A DNA stretch of 37,277 nt, from positions 1 to 37,277 of the forward strand of contig VGLH01000024.1 in NCBI GenBank assembly GCA_016866785.1. The letters are read 5' to 3'. This document shows, in pieces, positions 24,420 to 32,499 of the stretch (positions are counted from its first letter, which is position 1; each line of letters begins with the position of its first letter). The notes under the pieces were generated by a model. It ran no database searches, had not been told where the DNA came from, and saw only the letters and a program-made list of their open reading frames with translations. Position numbers and translations under genes: made by a program. This DNA is from Candidatus Poribacteria bacterium. Lineage in GTDB: Bacteria; Poribacteria; WGA-4E; GCA-2687025.

Positions 24420-25565
24420 ATGAAGATCACGAAGGTCGAGACGCTCTGTCTGTCGCGTCCTCACGAGCCCAACGAGCAGTGGCGCACGGCGAAGTACCTG
24501 TGCGTCAAGGCGGACTGCGCCATCGTACGCATCCACACGGACGAAGGCGTCACTGGAGTCGGCGAAGCCAGCGCATACGGCGATCCCCCCAGCATTCGTT
24601 CGTGGGTGGACCACCTCGCTCCGGAGCTGGTCGGGAAGGACCCGCGCGATCCGCGCGTTGTGCCGCATCCGAACGGGCGTTCCCACGCCTACGACACGGC
24701 GGTAGCGGGCATCGACATCGCGCTCTGGGACATCCGTGGCAAACTCGAAGGCAAGCGGATCGCCCAGATGCTGACGGTGAAGCCTCTAGATCGTGTGCGT
24801 CTCTACGCGTCGGGCGGCTGTCGGTACGACTGGCGCGACCGACCGGAGCAGCTCATCGAGGAAGCCCTCGGCTACATCGCCGAAGGCTACACCGCGATGA
24901 AGTTCCGCATCGGAACCGACTGGTCGTGGTCGGGCGTGACCGTCGATCGGTTCCTGGGGCTCGTTCGCGAGCTTGCTCAGGCAGTGGGGAACCGAATGGA
25001 GCTCATGCTCGACGGCAATTGCCGCCTGGACGAGGACCAGGCGATGGCGATTGCGCGCGAGCTCGACCGATTGGGGTTCGCGTGGTTCGAGGAACCCATC
25101 CCGTGGAGCAACATCGACGGCTACGCGACGCTTTGCGCGGCTGTCGATATGCCGATCACCGGCGGCGAGAGCTTCACTACCCTGGAGCAGTTCCGACCGT
25201 TCTTCGAGAAGCGCGCGTATGACATCGTTCAGCAGGATGCCGGGCTCTGCGGCATCACGGAGACCATGCGCATCGCCGAAGCCGCGCACCGACACGGGAT
25301 CGACACGTGCCCGCACAGTTGGCACAACGGCTTGATGGCGATGGCGAACGCCCATTGCGTCGCGGCGCTGCCGAGACCGCGCGTGTTGGAGCTGAACCGC
25401 CATCAGGGACCTCTTCAGTGGGACATCCTGTCGCAGCGCCCCGACATCGAGGACGGATATCTCGTAATGCCGGGTGTTCCCGGTATCGGCGTCGACATCG
25501 CCGACCGGCTGGAGGAGCGGTTCCCGCACATCGCCGGAAGCTATGCGGTCGCCCTCGAGAACTGA
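24420..25565 (+). CDS. Mandelate racemase/muconate lactonizing enzyme family protein (sugar-acid dehydratase-like)
   Basis: A 381-residue enolase-superfamily enzyme starting at ATG 24420, with AGGA five bases upstream. Visible catalytic and metal residues are Lys161 in AMKFRIG (a KxR form of the usual KxK), metal ligands Asp198 (LMLDGN), Glu224 (WFEEP) and Glu250 (GGESF), and the Asp273-His299 general-acid/base pair (QQDAGLCG and CPHSWHN). This layout fits the mandelate racemase subgroup, most members of which dehydrate sugar acids to 2-keto-3-deoxy acids. The exact sugar is unknown. The RraA-type protein downstream could cleave the product. Its TGA stop lies inside the target-site duplication of a short inserted element. 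Confidence 0.92.
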   Translation: MKITKVETLCLSRPHEPNEQWRTAKYLCVKADCAIVRIHTDEGVTGVGEASAYGDPPSIRSWVDHLAPELVGKDPRDPRVVPHPNGRSHAYDTAVAGIDIALWDIRGKLEGKRIAQMLTVKPLDRVRLYASGGCRYDWRDRPEQLIEEALGYIAEGYTAMKFRIGTDWSWSGVTVDRFLGLVRELAQAVGNRMELMLDGNCRLDEDQAMAIARELDRLGFAWFEEPIPWSNIDGYATLCAAVDMPITGGESFTTLEQFRPFFEKRAYDIVQQDAGLCGITETMRIAEAAHRHGIDTCPHSWHNGLMAMANAHCVAALPRPRVLELNRHQGPLQWDILSQRPDIEDGYLVMPGVPGIGVDIADRLEERFPHIAGSYAVALEN

Positions 25566-25669
25566 GTGGTCTGTTTCGTAGGTATCCGTCGTGTCAACGG
25601 ACGCCGTGAAGGTAGGGGCGACGCGTCGCCCCTACGAATCGGAATGGGTCTACGAAACGCACCACTGAG
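25562..25669 (+). mobile_element. MITE-like element, copy 1, with CTGAG target duplication
   Basis: A 98-bp element (25567-25664) flanked by perfect 5-bp direct repeats CTGAG (25562-25566 and 25665-25669). Its ends are inverted repeats: TGGTCTGTTTCGTAG on the left, and CTACGAAACGCACCA on the right (13 of 15 matching when reversed). A perfect 24-bp palindrome with core GGGGCGACGCGTCGCCCC spans 25612-25635. It has no coding capacity. The left repeat includes the TGA stop of the upstream gene. About 38 bp next to its left end, and the TACGAATCG block, are shared with the second copy at 33288-33420. Confidence 0.85.
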
Positions 25670-25696
25670 TCTCCGAAACACGGGCAGGATTCACGC

Positions 25697-26578
25697 ATGG
25701 AGAAGTACGCGCCGCTCAACTTGTCGCCTGAAGAGCTCGTGGAGTACACGCCGGAGTGGAGCGGAGAGAGATTCCCCGATGGGCGTCCGCGTGTTCCCGA
25801 TTCGATCCTCGAACGGATGGAGCGCGTCACGATCACGCAGGCTTGGGGCGTTCTCCAGGGCGCGGGATTCCACTGGCAGTTCGAGGGTGGTTGGGTCTGC
25901 ACGCAGCCCGGAGAAACACTCGTGGGGCGCGCCGCGACGGCGCTCTACATGCCCAGACGCCCCGACATGCGGCGGATCATGGAGGAGAAGGGAGCTCGTA
26001 CCGGCTGCGTGGGGGACCAGATATCGTGGCCCATCGACCGTCTCGAACCCAGCGATGTCTACATCGCGGATGTCTACGGGAAGATCGAGCAGGGACCGGT
26101 GATCGGAGACAACCTATCGACCGCGATCTACGCCAAGTCGGGACGCGGCGTCGTGCAGGACGCTGCCGTGCGCGACATCGAGGGCATCCAGGAGATGACC
26201 GGATTCGTCTGCTTCGCGCGCGGGTTCCACCCATCCTACGCATCCCCGACGATCATGCTGGTGGGCCACAACTGCCCCGTCCGCATCGGTCACGCCACGG
26301 TGATGCCGGGCGATGTAGTGCTCGGACGAGGCGACAGCGTCATCTTCGTGCCGCCGCATCTTGCGGAGACGGTCGTGCAGACGTCCGAATTGGTGACGCT
26401 CAGAGACCTGTTCGGCAAGCAGCGGCTTCGGGACGGCGCTTACAGCCCGGGTCAGATCGACGCGCGATGGACCGACGGCATCGAGCGCGACTTCTCTCGA
26501 TGGCTCGATGACCACCGGGCAGAACTCCCGGTGCCGGAGGGCGCGATCCAGGAACTGCTCAAGCAGAGAACCTGGTAA
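25697..26578 (+). CDS. RraA family protein (class II pyruvate-type aldolase-like)
   Basis: A 293-residue member of the RraA/4-hydroxy-4-methyl-2-oxoglutarate aldolase family. The family core is clear: GDNLSTAIYAKSGRGVV from Gly137, then the catalytic pair Arg159-Asp160 (AVRDIEG) that binds metal-bound pyruvate, followed by the typical VRIGHATVMPGDVVLGRGDSV segment. At 293 residues it is longer than RraA itself (about 160), with added N- and C-terminal parts. Its place after a sugar-acid dehydratase-like gene suggests aldol cleavage of a keto-deoxy acid, rather than RNase E inhibition or the old 'dimethylmenaquinone methyltransferase' label. The gene starts 27 bases after the inserted element. 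Confidence 0.9.
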   Translation: MEKYAPLNLSPEELVEYTPEWSGERFPDGRPRVPDSILERMERVTITQAWGVLQGAGFHWQFEGGWVCTQPGETLVGRAATALYMPRRPDMRRIMEEKGARTGCVGDQISWPIDRLEPSDVYIADVYGKIEQGPVIGDNLSTAIYAKSGRGVVQDAAVRDIEGIQEMTGFVCFARGFHPSYASPTIMLVGHNCPVRIGHATVMPGDVVLGRGDSVIFVPPHLAETVVQTSELVTLRDLFGKQRLRDGAYSPGQIDARWTDGIERDFSRWLDDHRAELPVPEGAIQELLKQRTW

Positions 26579-26585
26579 GATCGTC

Positions 26586-26610
26586 CGGTGAGTCCGTATA
26601 TGGCTCACCG
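26586..26610 (+). terminator. Putative terminator after the RraA-family gene
   Basis: CGGTGAG and CTCACCG pair as a 7-bp stem, extended by CC/GG inside the loop, eight bases after the stop codon. TGTTGTTG follows in place of a strict T-run. The position supports termination of the dehydratase-aldolase unit. Confidence 0.5.
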
Positions 26611-26659
26611 TGTTGTTGCCCTGCGCCGTCGACGCAGCCGGGGAGACGCTTGAGGGTTG

Positions 26660-26692
26660 AGCTTGCCGATGCGGCAGGCTGTGTGTTACTGT
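26660..26692 (+). promoter_or_regulatory. Hairpin and promoter-like sequence in the rpsO leader
   Basis: AGCTTGCCG-ATG-CGGCAGGCT (26660-26680) forms a 9-bp stem with one G-T pair. TTGCCG (26663-26668) and TACTGT (26687-26692), 18 bases apart, could be a promoter overlapping it. Alternatively the hairpin is a terminator or part of an S15 autoregulatory leader. The sequence does not decide between these. Confidence 0.4.
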
Positions 26693-26802
26693 ACGTGCTG
26701 AAATGGACTCACACATGGGCTCATGTCGCCGCGGTCGGAGTCGAGGCTTGGAGAGGGCCCGGCGCGCGGAAGCAGTGACTACGTGACGAAGGGAATCCGG
26801 CG

Positions 26803-27084
26803 TTGTCGTTGACGAAAGAGAACATCGCGTCAATCGTTCAAGACCATCAGCGTTCCGAAGGTGATACGGGAAGCGCCGAAGTCCAAGTCGCCCTCCTGAA
26901 CGCGCGAATCCAGTACCTGACCGAGCACTTCAAGTCTCACACGCATGACCACACGTCGCGGCGCGGGCTGTTCCGTCTGGTCGGTAAGCAGCGACGCCTC
27001 CTGCGCTATCTCTACGATACGGATGTGGAGCGCTACCGCGCTCTGATCGGCAAGCTCGGCCTCCGAGACCGTATTGGCCGCTAA
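26803..27084 (+). CDS. rpsO: 30S ribosomal protein S15
   Basis: A 93-residue S15 (the family is usually 88-89), binding 16S rRNA in the central domain of the small subunit. Typical segments are [31 protein letters not shown], the conserved HxxDHxSRRGL (here [11 protein letters not shown]) and [12 protein letters not shown]. The start is TTG 26803, with AAGGGA nine bases upstream; no better start exists in frame. It is followed by pnp, the widespread rpsO-pnp order, which supports both calls. Confidence 0.98.
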   Translation: MSLTKENIASIVQDHQRSEGDTGSAEVQVALLNARIQYLTEHFKSHTHDHTSRRGLFRLVGKQRRLLRYLYDTDVERYRALIGKLGLRDRIGR

Positions 27085-27212
27085 GCGCGCATCGATGCCA
27101 CGACCTGACGACGATCCCGGAGAGGACGACGGCCCCTCGCCGGTGGGCGCGTCAGGTCTCCGTGTTTCTGGTGGAGATGCCGTCCAATGCGGAAGGTCCG
27201 GAGGAGCGCACG

Positions 27213-29597
27213 GTGCATAGCGTAGAGATCATCCTGGGAGACGAACCCGTCGTCCTGCAGACGGGAAAGGTCGCGAAACAAGCGGACGGCGCGGTCTGGG
27301 TGCAGCAGGGCGGAACCGTCGTGCTGGTTACCGCCGTCGCCGCCGCCGAGGCGAAGGAAGACACCGATTTCTTTCCGTTGACGGTCGATTACCGAGAACG
27401 CGGGTACGCTGTTGGCAAGATTCCTCCTGTCTACGGCCGGCGCGAGCCTCGTCCTGGCGTCGGCGAGACGCTGATCGCCCGACTGATCGATCACTCGATT
27501 CGTCCTCTGTTCCCCAAGAAGTTCAGGAATGAGACCCAGGTTCAGGCGATGACGTTGTCGTCGGACCAGGTCCATCCGACCGAGACGCTCGCCATGATCG
27601 GCACGTCGGCGGCGCTCTCGATCTCCAGCATCCCGTTCAACGGGCCCATCGGCGGCATCGTCGTCGCGCGCGTGGGTGGGGCGTTCGTCGCCAACCCGAC
27701 GTACGCGCAGCTCGATGAGGCGGACCTGCACTTCTTCGTCACCGCCAACAAGCGCGCGGTCATGTCGGTCGAGGGAAGCGCCCACGAAGTCCCTGAAGAC
27801 GACGTGATCGCTGCGATCGATTTCGCCCACGGCGAGATTCAGCGTGTGATCGCGGTTCAGGAAGAACTCGTTGCGGCTGTCGGCAAGCCGAAGCGCCCAG
27901 TCGGGAAGGCGTCCGCGCAGGAAGAGATGGCGGTTCGCATCCGCGAACTCGCAACGATGCCGATCCGTCAGTCCATCGGGATCGCGGACAAGCAGGAACG
28001 CGACACGTACCTGCAGTCGGTGCTGGAGAACGTCGTCGCCGAAATCGAGGGCGAGGGCACCGACATCCACTCGGACGACGAGCAGATCGCGGCTGTGTTC
28101 ACCGAGATCGAGCGCGAGGAGATGCGCCGCTCGATTCTCGAAGAAGGCAAGCGAGTCGACGGGCGCGGCACGCGCGACATCCGCGACATCGCGTGCGAAG
28201 TGGGCGTATTGCCGCGAACCCACGGCTCCTCCCTGTTCACGAGAGGGCAGACGCAAGCGCTCTGTACCGTCACCCTCGGCACCGGCATGGACGAGGAGGT
28301 CATTCGCGACCTTACCGGGGAGCACTCGCGCGCCTTCTTCCTCCACTACAACTTCCCCGGATTCAGTGTCGGGGAGGTCCGGCGCATCACCGGCGCCGGG
28401 CGTCGAGAGATCGGGCACGGCTCGCTCGCGGAGCACGCGCTCATGCCCGTGATCCCCGACGCCGAGACATTCCCGTACACGGTGCGGGTCGTCTCGGAAA
28501 TCCTCGAGTCGAACGCGTCGTCGTCGATGGCAACGGTCTGCGGCGCCAGTCTGGCGCTGATGGACGCCGGCGTGCCAGTCGCCAAGCCCGTCGCTGGCGT
28601 CGGGGTCGGGCTCATCAAGGACGGAGACCGTGAGGTGATCCTGACGGACATGTTGGGAGCCGAAGACCATCTCGGCGACATGGACTTCAAGGTCGCCGGA
28701 ACACGGGACGGCGTCACGGCGATCCAGCTCGACATCAAGATCGACGGCATCACCGTCGACCTGATGCGCCGCGCCATCCACCAGTCGCACGAAGCGCGGA
28801 TCAAGGTTCTGGACCTGATGGACGCCTGCATCGGCACGCGCCGCGAGGACATCTCGCCGTACGCGCCGCGCATTTACACGATGAAGGTCCATCCGGACAA
28901 GATCCGCGAGATCATCGGTCGCGGCGGATCCGTCATCCGCAAGATCCAGGAAGACGCCGGCGTCACCGTCAACGTCGAGGACGACGGGACGGTGCGCATC
29001 GCCTCGACCAGCCTCGCGGCGGCGAAGGTTGCCGAGGACATCATCCGCGGCATCGTCGCCGAGGCGGAGGTCGGCAAGGAGTATGTCGGACGTGTGACGC
29101 GTGTCACGCCGTTTGGTGCGTTCGTCGAAGTGCTCAAGGGCGTGGATGGGCTAATCCACATCTCGGCGCTGTCGGATGGCTATGTGCGCCGCGTCGAGGA
29201 CGTCCTGAACATCGGCGATACCGCGACCGTCCGAGTCACGCGAATCGACGAGAAGGGGCGTATCGACCTGGAGCTCGTCACGCGACCCGACGGGACGCCA
29301 ATGCCTCCGCGCGCCGAGCGCGTTCACAGCGAAGACGCGGACGAGGAGGAGTCGGACGAACCGTCCGCTCCGCGCGTTCCGCAGTATCCGCGCGCGACCG
29401 GCGGCGACCGCGCTGCCGGCAGCGAGCCATCCCAAGAGACCGGCGAGCGCGAGCCTCAGTACGAAGCCGACGGTTCGCGTCAGTCGCGCGACCGGCGAGG
29501 CGGCGACCGCGACCGGGGCTCTCAATCAGGCGGGCGCCCGCGCGACGGACGCGGCGGGAGCCGAGAGACGCCCAGGGTGCCCAAGCGGCGCTACTAG
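27213..29597 (+). CDS. pnp: Polyribonucleotide nucleotidyltransferase (PNPase)
   Basis: A 794-residue PNPase, the trimeric phosphorolytic 3'-5' exoribonuclease. Domains in order: RNase PH 1 (about 5-140), helical domain (150-290), RNase PH 2 with the active-site region GAEDHLGDMDFKVAG (482-496), KH with IIGRGG (567-572) and S1 (621-690, GKEYVGRVTRVTPFGAFVEV). GTG 27213 is chosen because GGAGGA lies seven bases upstream and MHSVEIILGD matches the family start; earlier in-frame GTG and ATG codons lack such a site. The last 100 residues are an unusual acidic then Arg/Gly-rich disordered tail (SRDRRGGDRDRGSQSGGRP), probably an RNA- or protein-binding arm. Confidence 0.97.
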   Translation: MHSVEIILGDEPVVLQTGKVAKQADGAVWVQQGGTVVLVTAVAAAEAKEDTDFFPLTVDYRERGYAVGKIPPVYGRREPRPGVGETLIARLIDHSIRPLFPKKFRNETQVQAMTLSSDQVHPTETLAMIGTSAALSISSIPFNGPIGGIVVARVGGAFVANPTYAQLDEADLHFFVTANKRAVMSVEGSAHEVPEDDVIAAIDFAHGEIQRVIAVQEELVAAVGKPKRPVGKASAQEEMAVRIRELATMPIRQSIGIADKQERDTYLQSVLENVVAEIEGEGTDIHSDDEQIAAVFTEIEREEMRRSILEEGKRVDGRGTRDIRDIACEVGVLPRTHGSSLFTRGQTQALCTVTLGTGMDEEVIRDLTGEHSRAFFLHYNFPGFSVGEVRRITGAGRREIGHGSLAEHALMPVIPDAETFPYTVRVVSEILESNASSSMATVCGASLALMDAGVPVAKPVAGVGVGLIKDGDREVILTDMLGAEDHLGDMDFKVAGTRDGVTAIQLDIKIDGITVDLMRRAIHQSHEARIKVLDLMDACIGTRREDISPYAPRIYTMKVHPDKIREIIGRGGSVIRKIQEDAGVTVNVEDDGTVRIASTSLAAAKVAEDIIRGIVAEAEVGKEYVGRVTRVTPFGAFVEVLKGVDGLIHISALSDGYVRRVEDVLNIGDTATVRVTRIDEKGRIDLELVTRPDGTPMPPRAERVHSEDADEEESDEPSAPRVPQYPRATGGDRAAGSEPSQETGEREPQYEADGSRQSRDRRGGDRDRGSQSGGRPRDGRGGSRETPRVPKRRY

Positions 29598-29679
29598 CGC
29601 CCGACGCGGAGTGTCCAGGTTGGCGCTTCGAGGCGACGGACTTCACAAGCGATGGCGTCGGGGCTAGTACTTGTACGTA

Positions 29680-29749
29680 GCGATGGCGCAGGCGCCGCCC
29701 GCATGGCGTCGCTCACGCTACGGTCGACGAGCCGCCTAGGCGCCATCGC
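29680..29749 (+). repeat. Perfect 10-bp inverted repeat after pnp
   Basis: GCGATGGCGC (29680-29689) and GCGCCATCGC (29740-29749) are exact reverse complements with 50 bases between them, in the 189-base gap between pnp and the next small gene. The transcript could fold into a long stem with inner pairing. A terminator, a processing site or chance are all possible. Confidence 0.4.
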
Positions 29750-29786
29750 GGTGTCCAGCCCGGTAACGGGCGGAGAGGACGTCGCC

Positions 29787-29996
29787 ATGCGAATCGGTCA
29801 ACACGAGACGCAGCAAGCCAACGGCAGCCTGCTCGAGAAGACGTGGTTTCAGGCGTTGATGGTGGCGGTCGTTGTCCTGCTGGGAGTGGGCGTCTGGTGG
29901 ATCTCGTCTCACCAGAACCAGATATCGCGCTGGATCAATCCGGACAAACCCGCGCCTGCCGAGAAACCGGTGATCGCCAAGCCCACGGTCCAGTAG
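29787..29996 (+). CDS. Small single-pass membrane protein
   Basis: A 69-residue protein starting at ATG 29787 with GAGAGGA seven bases upstream; earlier in-frame codons look non-coding. A charged N-terminus is followed by one hydrophobic helix (about 20-40, FQALMVAVVVLLGVGVWWI) and a Pro/Lys-rich tail ending KPVIAKPTVQ, which would face the periplasm or the cytoplasm depending on orientation. I do not recognise the family. It sits between pnp and lptE on the same strand. Confidence 0.6.
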   Translation: MRIGQHETQQANGSLLEKTWFQALMVAVVVLLGVGVWWISSHQNQISRWINPDKPAPAEKPVIAKPTVQ

Positions 29997-30060
29997 TGGG
30001 CATGAGGACGTTTCAACCCGGGCATGCGAGCCGCTGCCCCGCCGGAGGTGCTCCGAAGAC

Positions 30061-30615
30061 GTGGACCGTCGCGCTGCGTCACAGCGTAGGATTCTCACGG
30101 ATTCGGTGGCTTTCGCCCTGTGTCGGGGTCGAGCGGCTCTAGGTGCGGTTTTGTGCCTGTTTCTGGTCACCGCGTCCGGCTGTGGGTACGTGTCCGTCTC
30201 GAACTACCTCGAACACATCAAGACGATCCGCATCCCGCCTGTCCAGAATCAGACGATCCTCTTCCAGCTCGAAGACGAGATGACGACGGAGCTCCGCAGC
30301 CGCTTCAACTCGAAGTGGACGGACGGCGACGACGCCATCCTGCTAGTCACCGTGCACGACTATGAAATCCGACCCATCGCGTATGACGTGAACGCCCTTC
30401 CTGAACGCTATCGCATGCGTGTCGTGCTTGACTACGAGTTCCGCGACAATGTAAAGAGCAAGCTCGTCGACGCGAAGCGGGATGCCGAATACCATCGCGA
30501 CTTCTATGTCGTGACCGGCAGAGGCGAGCAACCGGAGGACGAACAGACTGCACGCCAGCGGCTGCTGCGCGACGTCGTCGATGAGCTCTACTACACGCTC
30601 GCGGAACAGTGGTGA
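30061..30615 (+). CDS. lptE: LptE-like LPS-assembly lipoprotein
   Basis: A 184-residue lipoprotein of the LptE/LPS-assembly family, which plugs the LptD barrel that inserts LPS in the outer membrane. After a hydrophobic signal the lipobox TASGC gives Cys41, followed by GYVSVSNYLEHIKTIRIPPVQNQT. This matches the family pattern (Cys-Gly-Tyr, then HIKTIxVPxxxNxT). The C-terminal half (YRMRVVLDYEFRD and the RLLRDVVDELYYTLAEQW end) also fits. The GTG at 30061 gives a long n-region; GTG 30106 is an alternative start. It is direct evidence for a diderm, LPS-type envelope. Confidence 0.85.
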   Translation: MDRRAASQRRILTDSVAFALCRGRAALGAVLCLFLVTASGCGYVSVSNYLEHIKTIRIPPVQNQTILFQLEDEMTTELRSRFNSKWTDGDDAILLVTVHDYEIRPIAYDVNALPERYRMRVVLDYEFRDNVKSKLVDAKRDAEYHRDFYVVTGRGEQPEDEQTARQRLLRDVVDELYYTLAEQW

Positions 30616-30681
30616 GTGCGCGGGCAGTCTGTTGAGACCCGAACGCCTGCTGCCAGCCCCAATCGGTGAGGAGATGCCTGA

Positions 30682-31458
30682 ATGACACCGCTGGGCAAGC
30701 CCGGCCCGTTGACCGACGTCGAACGATTCGTCTTTGAGTCCACCGGCTATCTGGTCATCCCGGGCGCCCTGACGCCCGAGGAGTGTGACGCCTGCATGCA
30801 GGCAGCGATCCGCTGTCACTCCAAGCATCCGAAGGGCTCGTGGCGTCAGATCGGCAACTCATTCGAGCAGGAACCAGCATTCGAGAACCTGATCGACCAT
30901 CCTTCAGTGCTTCCGAAGGCGCGAGCCCTGTTCGGAGACCGGTTCATCCTGCAAAGCAGTTGGTGCACATCCGTCCCCGCGCACTTCGCGGGCGGAGGGT
31001 GGCATCAGGATGGATCGAGCGCCTACGAGTTCCGCAAGCTGGCAACCCTCACACCGCTGGTTCAACTCCGCATCGGGTTCTTCCTGACACACCAGCCAAC
31101 GCCTGGCTACGGCAACATGGAGATGATACCGGGATCGCACAATGCGGCGACGTCCATGCCAAGCGGATCGGGCACGCCTGAGAACCCGATACCGACCGCG
31201 GAGATCATCTGCGGAGAGCCCGGCACGGCGCTCATGTTCCATCAGGGCGTCTACCATCGCGGGGGTCCGAACCACCAGGACTACGACCGGTACATCATCC
31301 ACATGGTCTACGCTCCGCCGTGGCTGATCCGGTCCGACCGGATGGGGAACTCGCTGGAGTTCCTTGAGCGACTGACACCGATGCGGCGCGCGCTGATGGG
31401 GCAATGGACGTTCCCGGAGGAATCGTTCCACATGCCTCCTCTGCCGTTCAACGACTAG
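30682..31458 (+). CDS. Phytanoyl-CoA dioxygenase (PhyH) family protein
   Basis: A 258-residue Fe(II)/2-oxoglutarate-dependent oxygenase. The iron triad is visible: His108 and Asp110 (GWHQDGSS) and His192 (GVYHRGGPN). Arg203 in DYDRYIIHMVY is placed to bind 2-oxoglutarate. The family hydroxylates very diverse small molecules, so the substrate is open. It lies 66 bases after lptE and ends nine bases before the DUF6599-like lipoprotein gene. PhyH proteins are strikingly abundant in Poribacteria-like genomes, and a second one lies at the right edge of the window. Confidence 0.93.
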   Translation: MTPLGKPGPLTDVERFVFESTGYLVIPGALTPEECDACMQAAIRCHSKHPKGSWRQIGNSFEQEPAFENLIDHPSVLPKARALFGDRFILQSSWCTSVPAHFAGGGWHQDGSSAYEFRKLATLTPLVQLRIGFFLTHQPTPGYGNMEMIPGSHNAATSMPSGSGTPENPIPTAEIICGEPGTALMFHQGVYHRGGPNHQDYDRYIIHMVYAPPWLIRSDRMGNSLEFLERLTPMRRALMGQWTFPEESFHMPPLPFND

Positions 31459-31467
31459 GATCGCAGC

Positions 31468-32499
31468 ATGATCGGTCGCACAGCCCGTTTCCTGCTGCTC
31501 TGCTGCATGGCATCGGCGATCCATGTCGGTTGCGGCGAACCGATTCCCGAGACCTGGGTGGCGCGACAGGGATCTGTCGTCTTCGGCGTGTGGGACTGCC
31601 CATCGCCGAAGATCGCCAAGGCGTTGCTGACTCAGTGGCTAGCGCTGCCGGCACCGGATAGGCAGACCAGCGCTCCAGTCCGAGACGACACGTTCCTCTT
31701 CTCGCTGCTCCCAGCGGATGATCGGATCCAAGACTGGCGGACCGTCGGCGAGCGGCAGTACCTCAGACCCCACGAACTCACGGCGTTCCTGCGTCGACCC
31801 TCGGTCGAGTACGAGGCTTTCGGCGTTCGCGGGTTGGTGACGGCGGAGTACGCCAACGTCCGCTTGGGACCGAAGCCGTTGCTTCGCGTCGAGGTGTACG
31901 ACATGGGCACGCCGGCGAACGCCTTCGGGCTCTACAGCCAGAAGCGAATCCCAGGCGGCATGTTCGTACCGACGGGGGGCGGCGCGTTCATCGGCGAGAC
32001 GGAGCTCTTGTCCTGGTCGGATCGCTACTACGTGTTCATCCGTATCTACGAGTTCTCAGATGACACGCGCGACGGCATGCGGGCGTTCGCCTCTACGATC
32101 ACTGGGATGATCGGCGGCGTCCGAGACGAGCCCGAGTGGACCACACGATACGCGACGATCCCGAGCCTGGTGCTTCACAGCGAGCGATGGTTCGCCAACA
32201 CGGCTCAGGCTCAGGTCTCGACCAAGGACCCTTCGCTTCTGGTCATGCCGCTGGACGACGACGTCGAGGGATTTGTGTCGAGACTGCGCATCGACGACAC
32301 GAGGACTTCGGAGGCGTTCTGCATCCTGTTTCCGACGGTTCCAGCCGCGGAGGATGCTTACGCCGCCCTCGAGTCTGCGCTTGCGTCGCTGGGAGGCAAC
32401 GAGCCCGAGGCGCTGTCCAAGATGGGCGACGAGGGCTTCCGCGTTCGGACCAACGCGGCGAGCCCAGCCGAGGAGGGTTCCGATGGACATCAGCCGTAG
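31468..32499 (+). CDS. DUF6599-like lipoprotein of unknown function
   Basis: A 343-residue predicted lipoprotein: hydrophobic signal, lipobox HVGC with Cys22. Recognisable family segments are LLPADDRIQDWRTVGERQYL, YEAFGVRGLVTAEYAN and VEVYDMGTPANAFGLYS, which I associate with the DUF6599 domain (the identification is from memory). No catalytic motif is apparent. A second, weaker repeat of the same layout may occupy residues 210-325. It follows the PhyH gene by nine bases and overlaps the convergent SIS gene by ten bases at its 3' end. Confidence 0.75.
   Translation: MIGRTARFLLLCCMASAIHVGCGEPIPETWVARQGSVVFGVWDCPSPKIAKALLTQWLALPAPDRQTSAPVRDDTFLFSLLPADDRIQDWRTVGERQYLRPHELTAFLRRPSVEYEAFGVRGLVTAEYANVRLGPKPLLRVEVYDMGTPANAFGLYSQKRIPGGMFVPTGGGAFIGETELLSWSDRYYVFIRIYEFSDDTRDGMRAFASTITGMIGGVRDEPEWTTRYATIPSLVLHSERWFANTAQAQVSTKDPSLLVMPLDDDVEGFVSRLRIDDTRTSEAFCILFPTVPAAEDAYAALESALASLGGNEPEALSKMGDEGFRVRTNAASPAEEGSDGHQP

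Noticed and set aside
27081-28892. Minus-strand frame of 603 codons
   Set aside because: It is the antisense of pnp; high GC content makes long antisense frames common.
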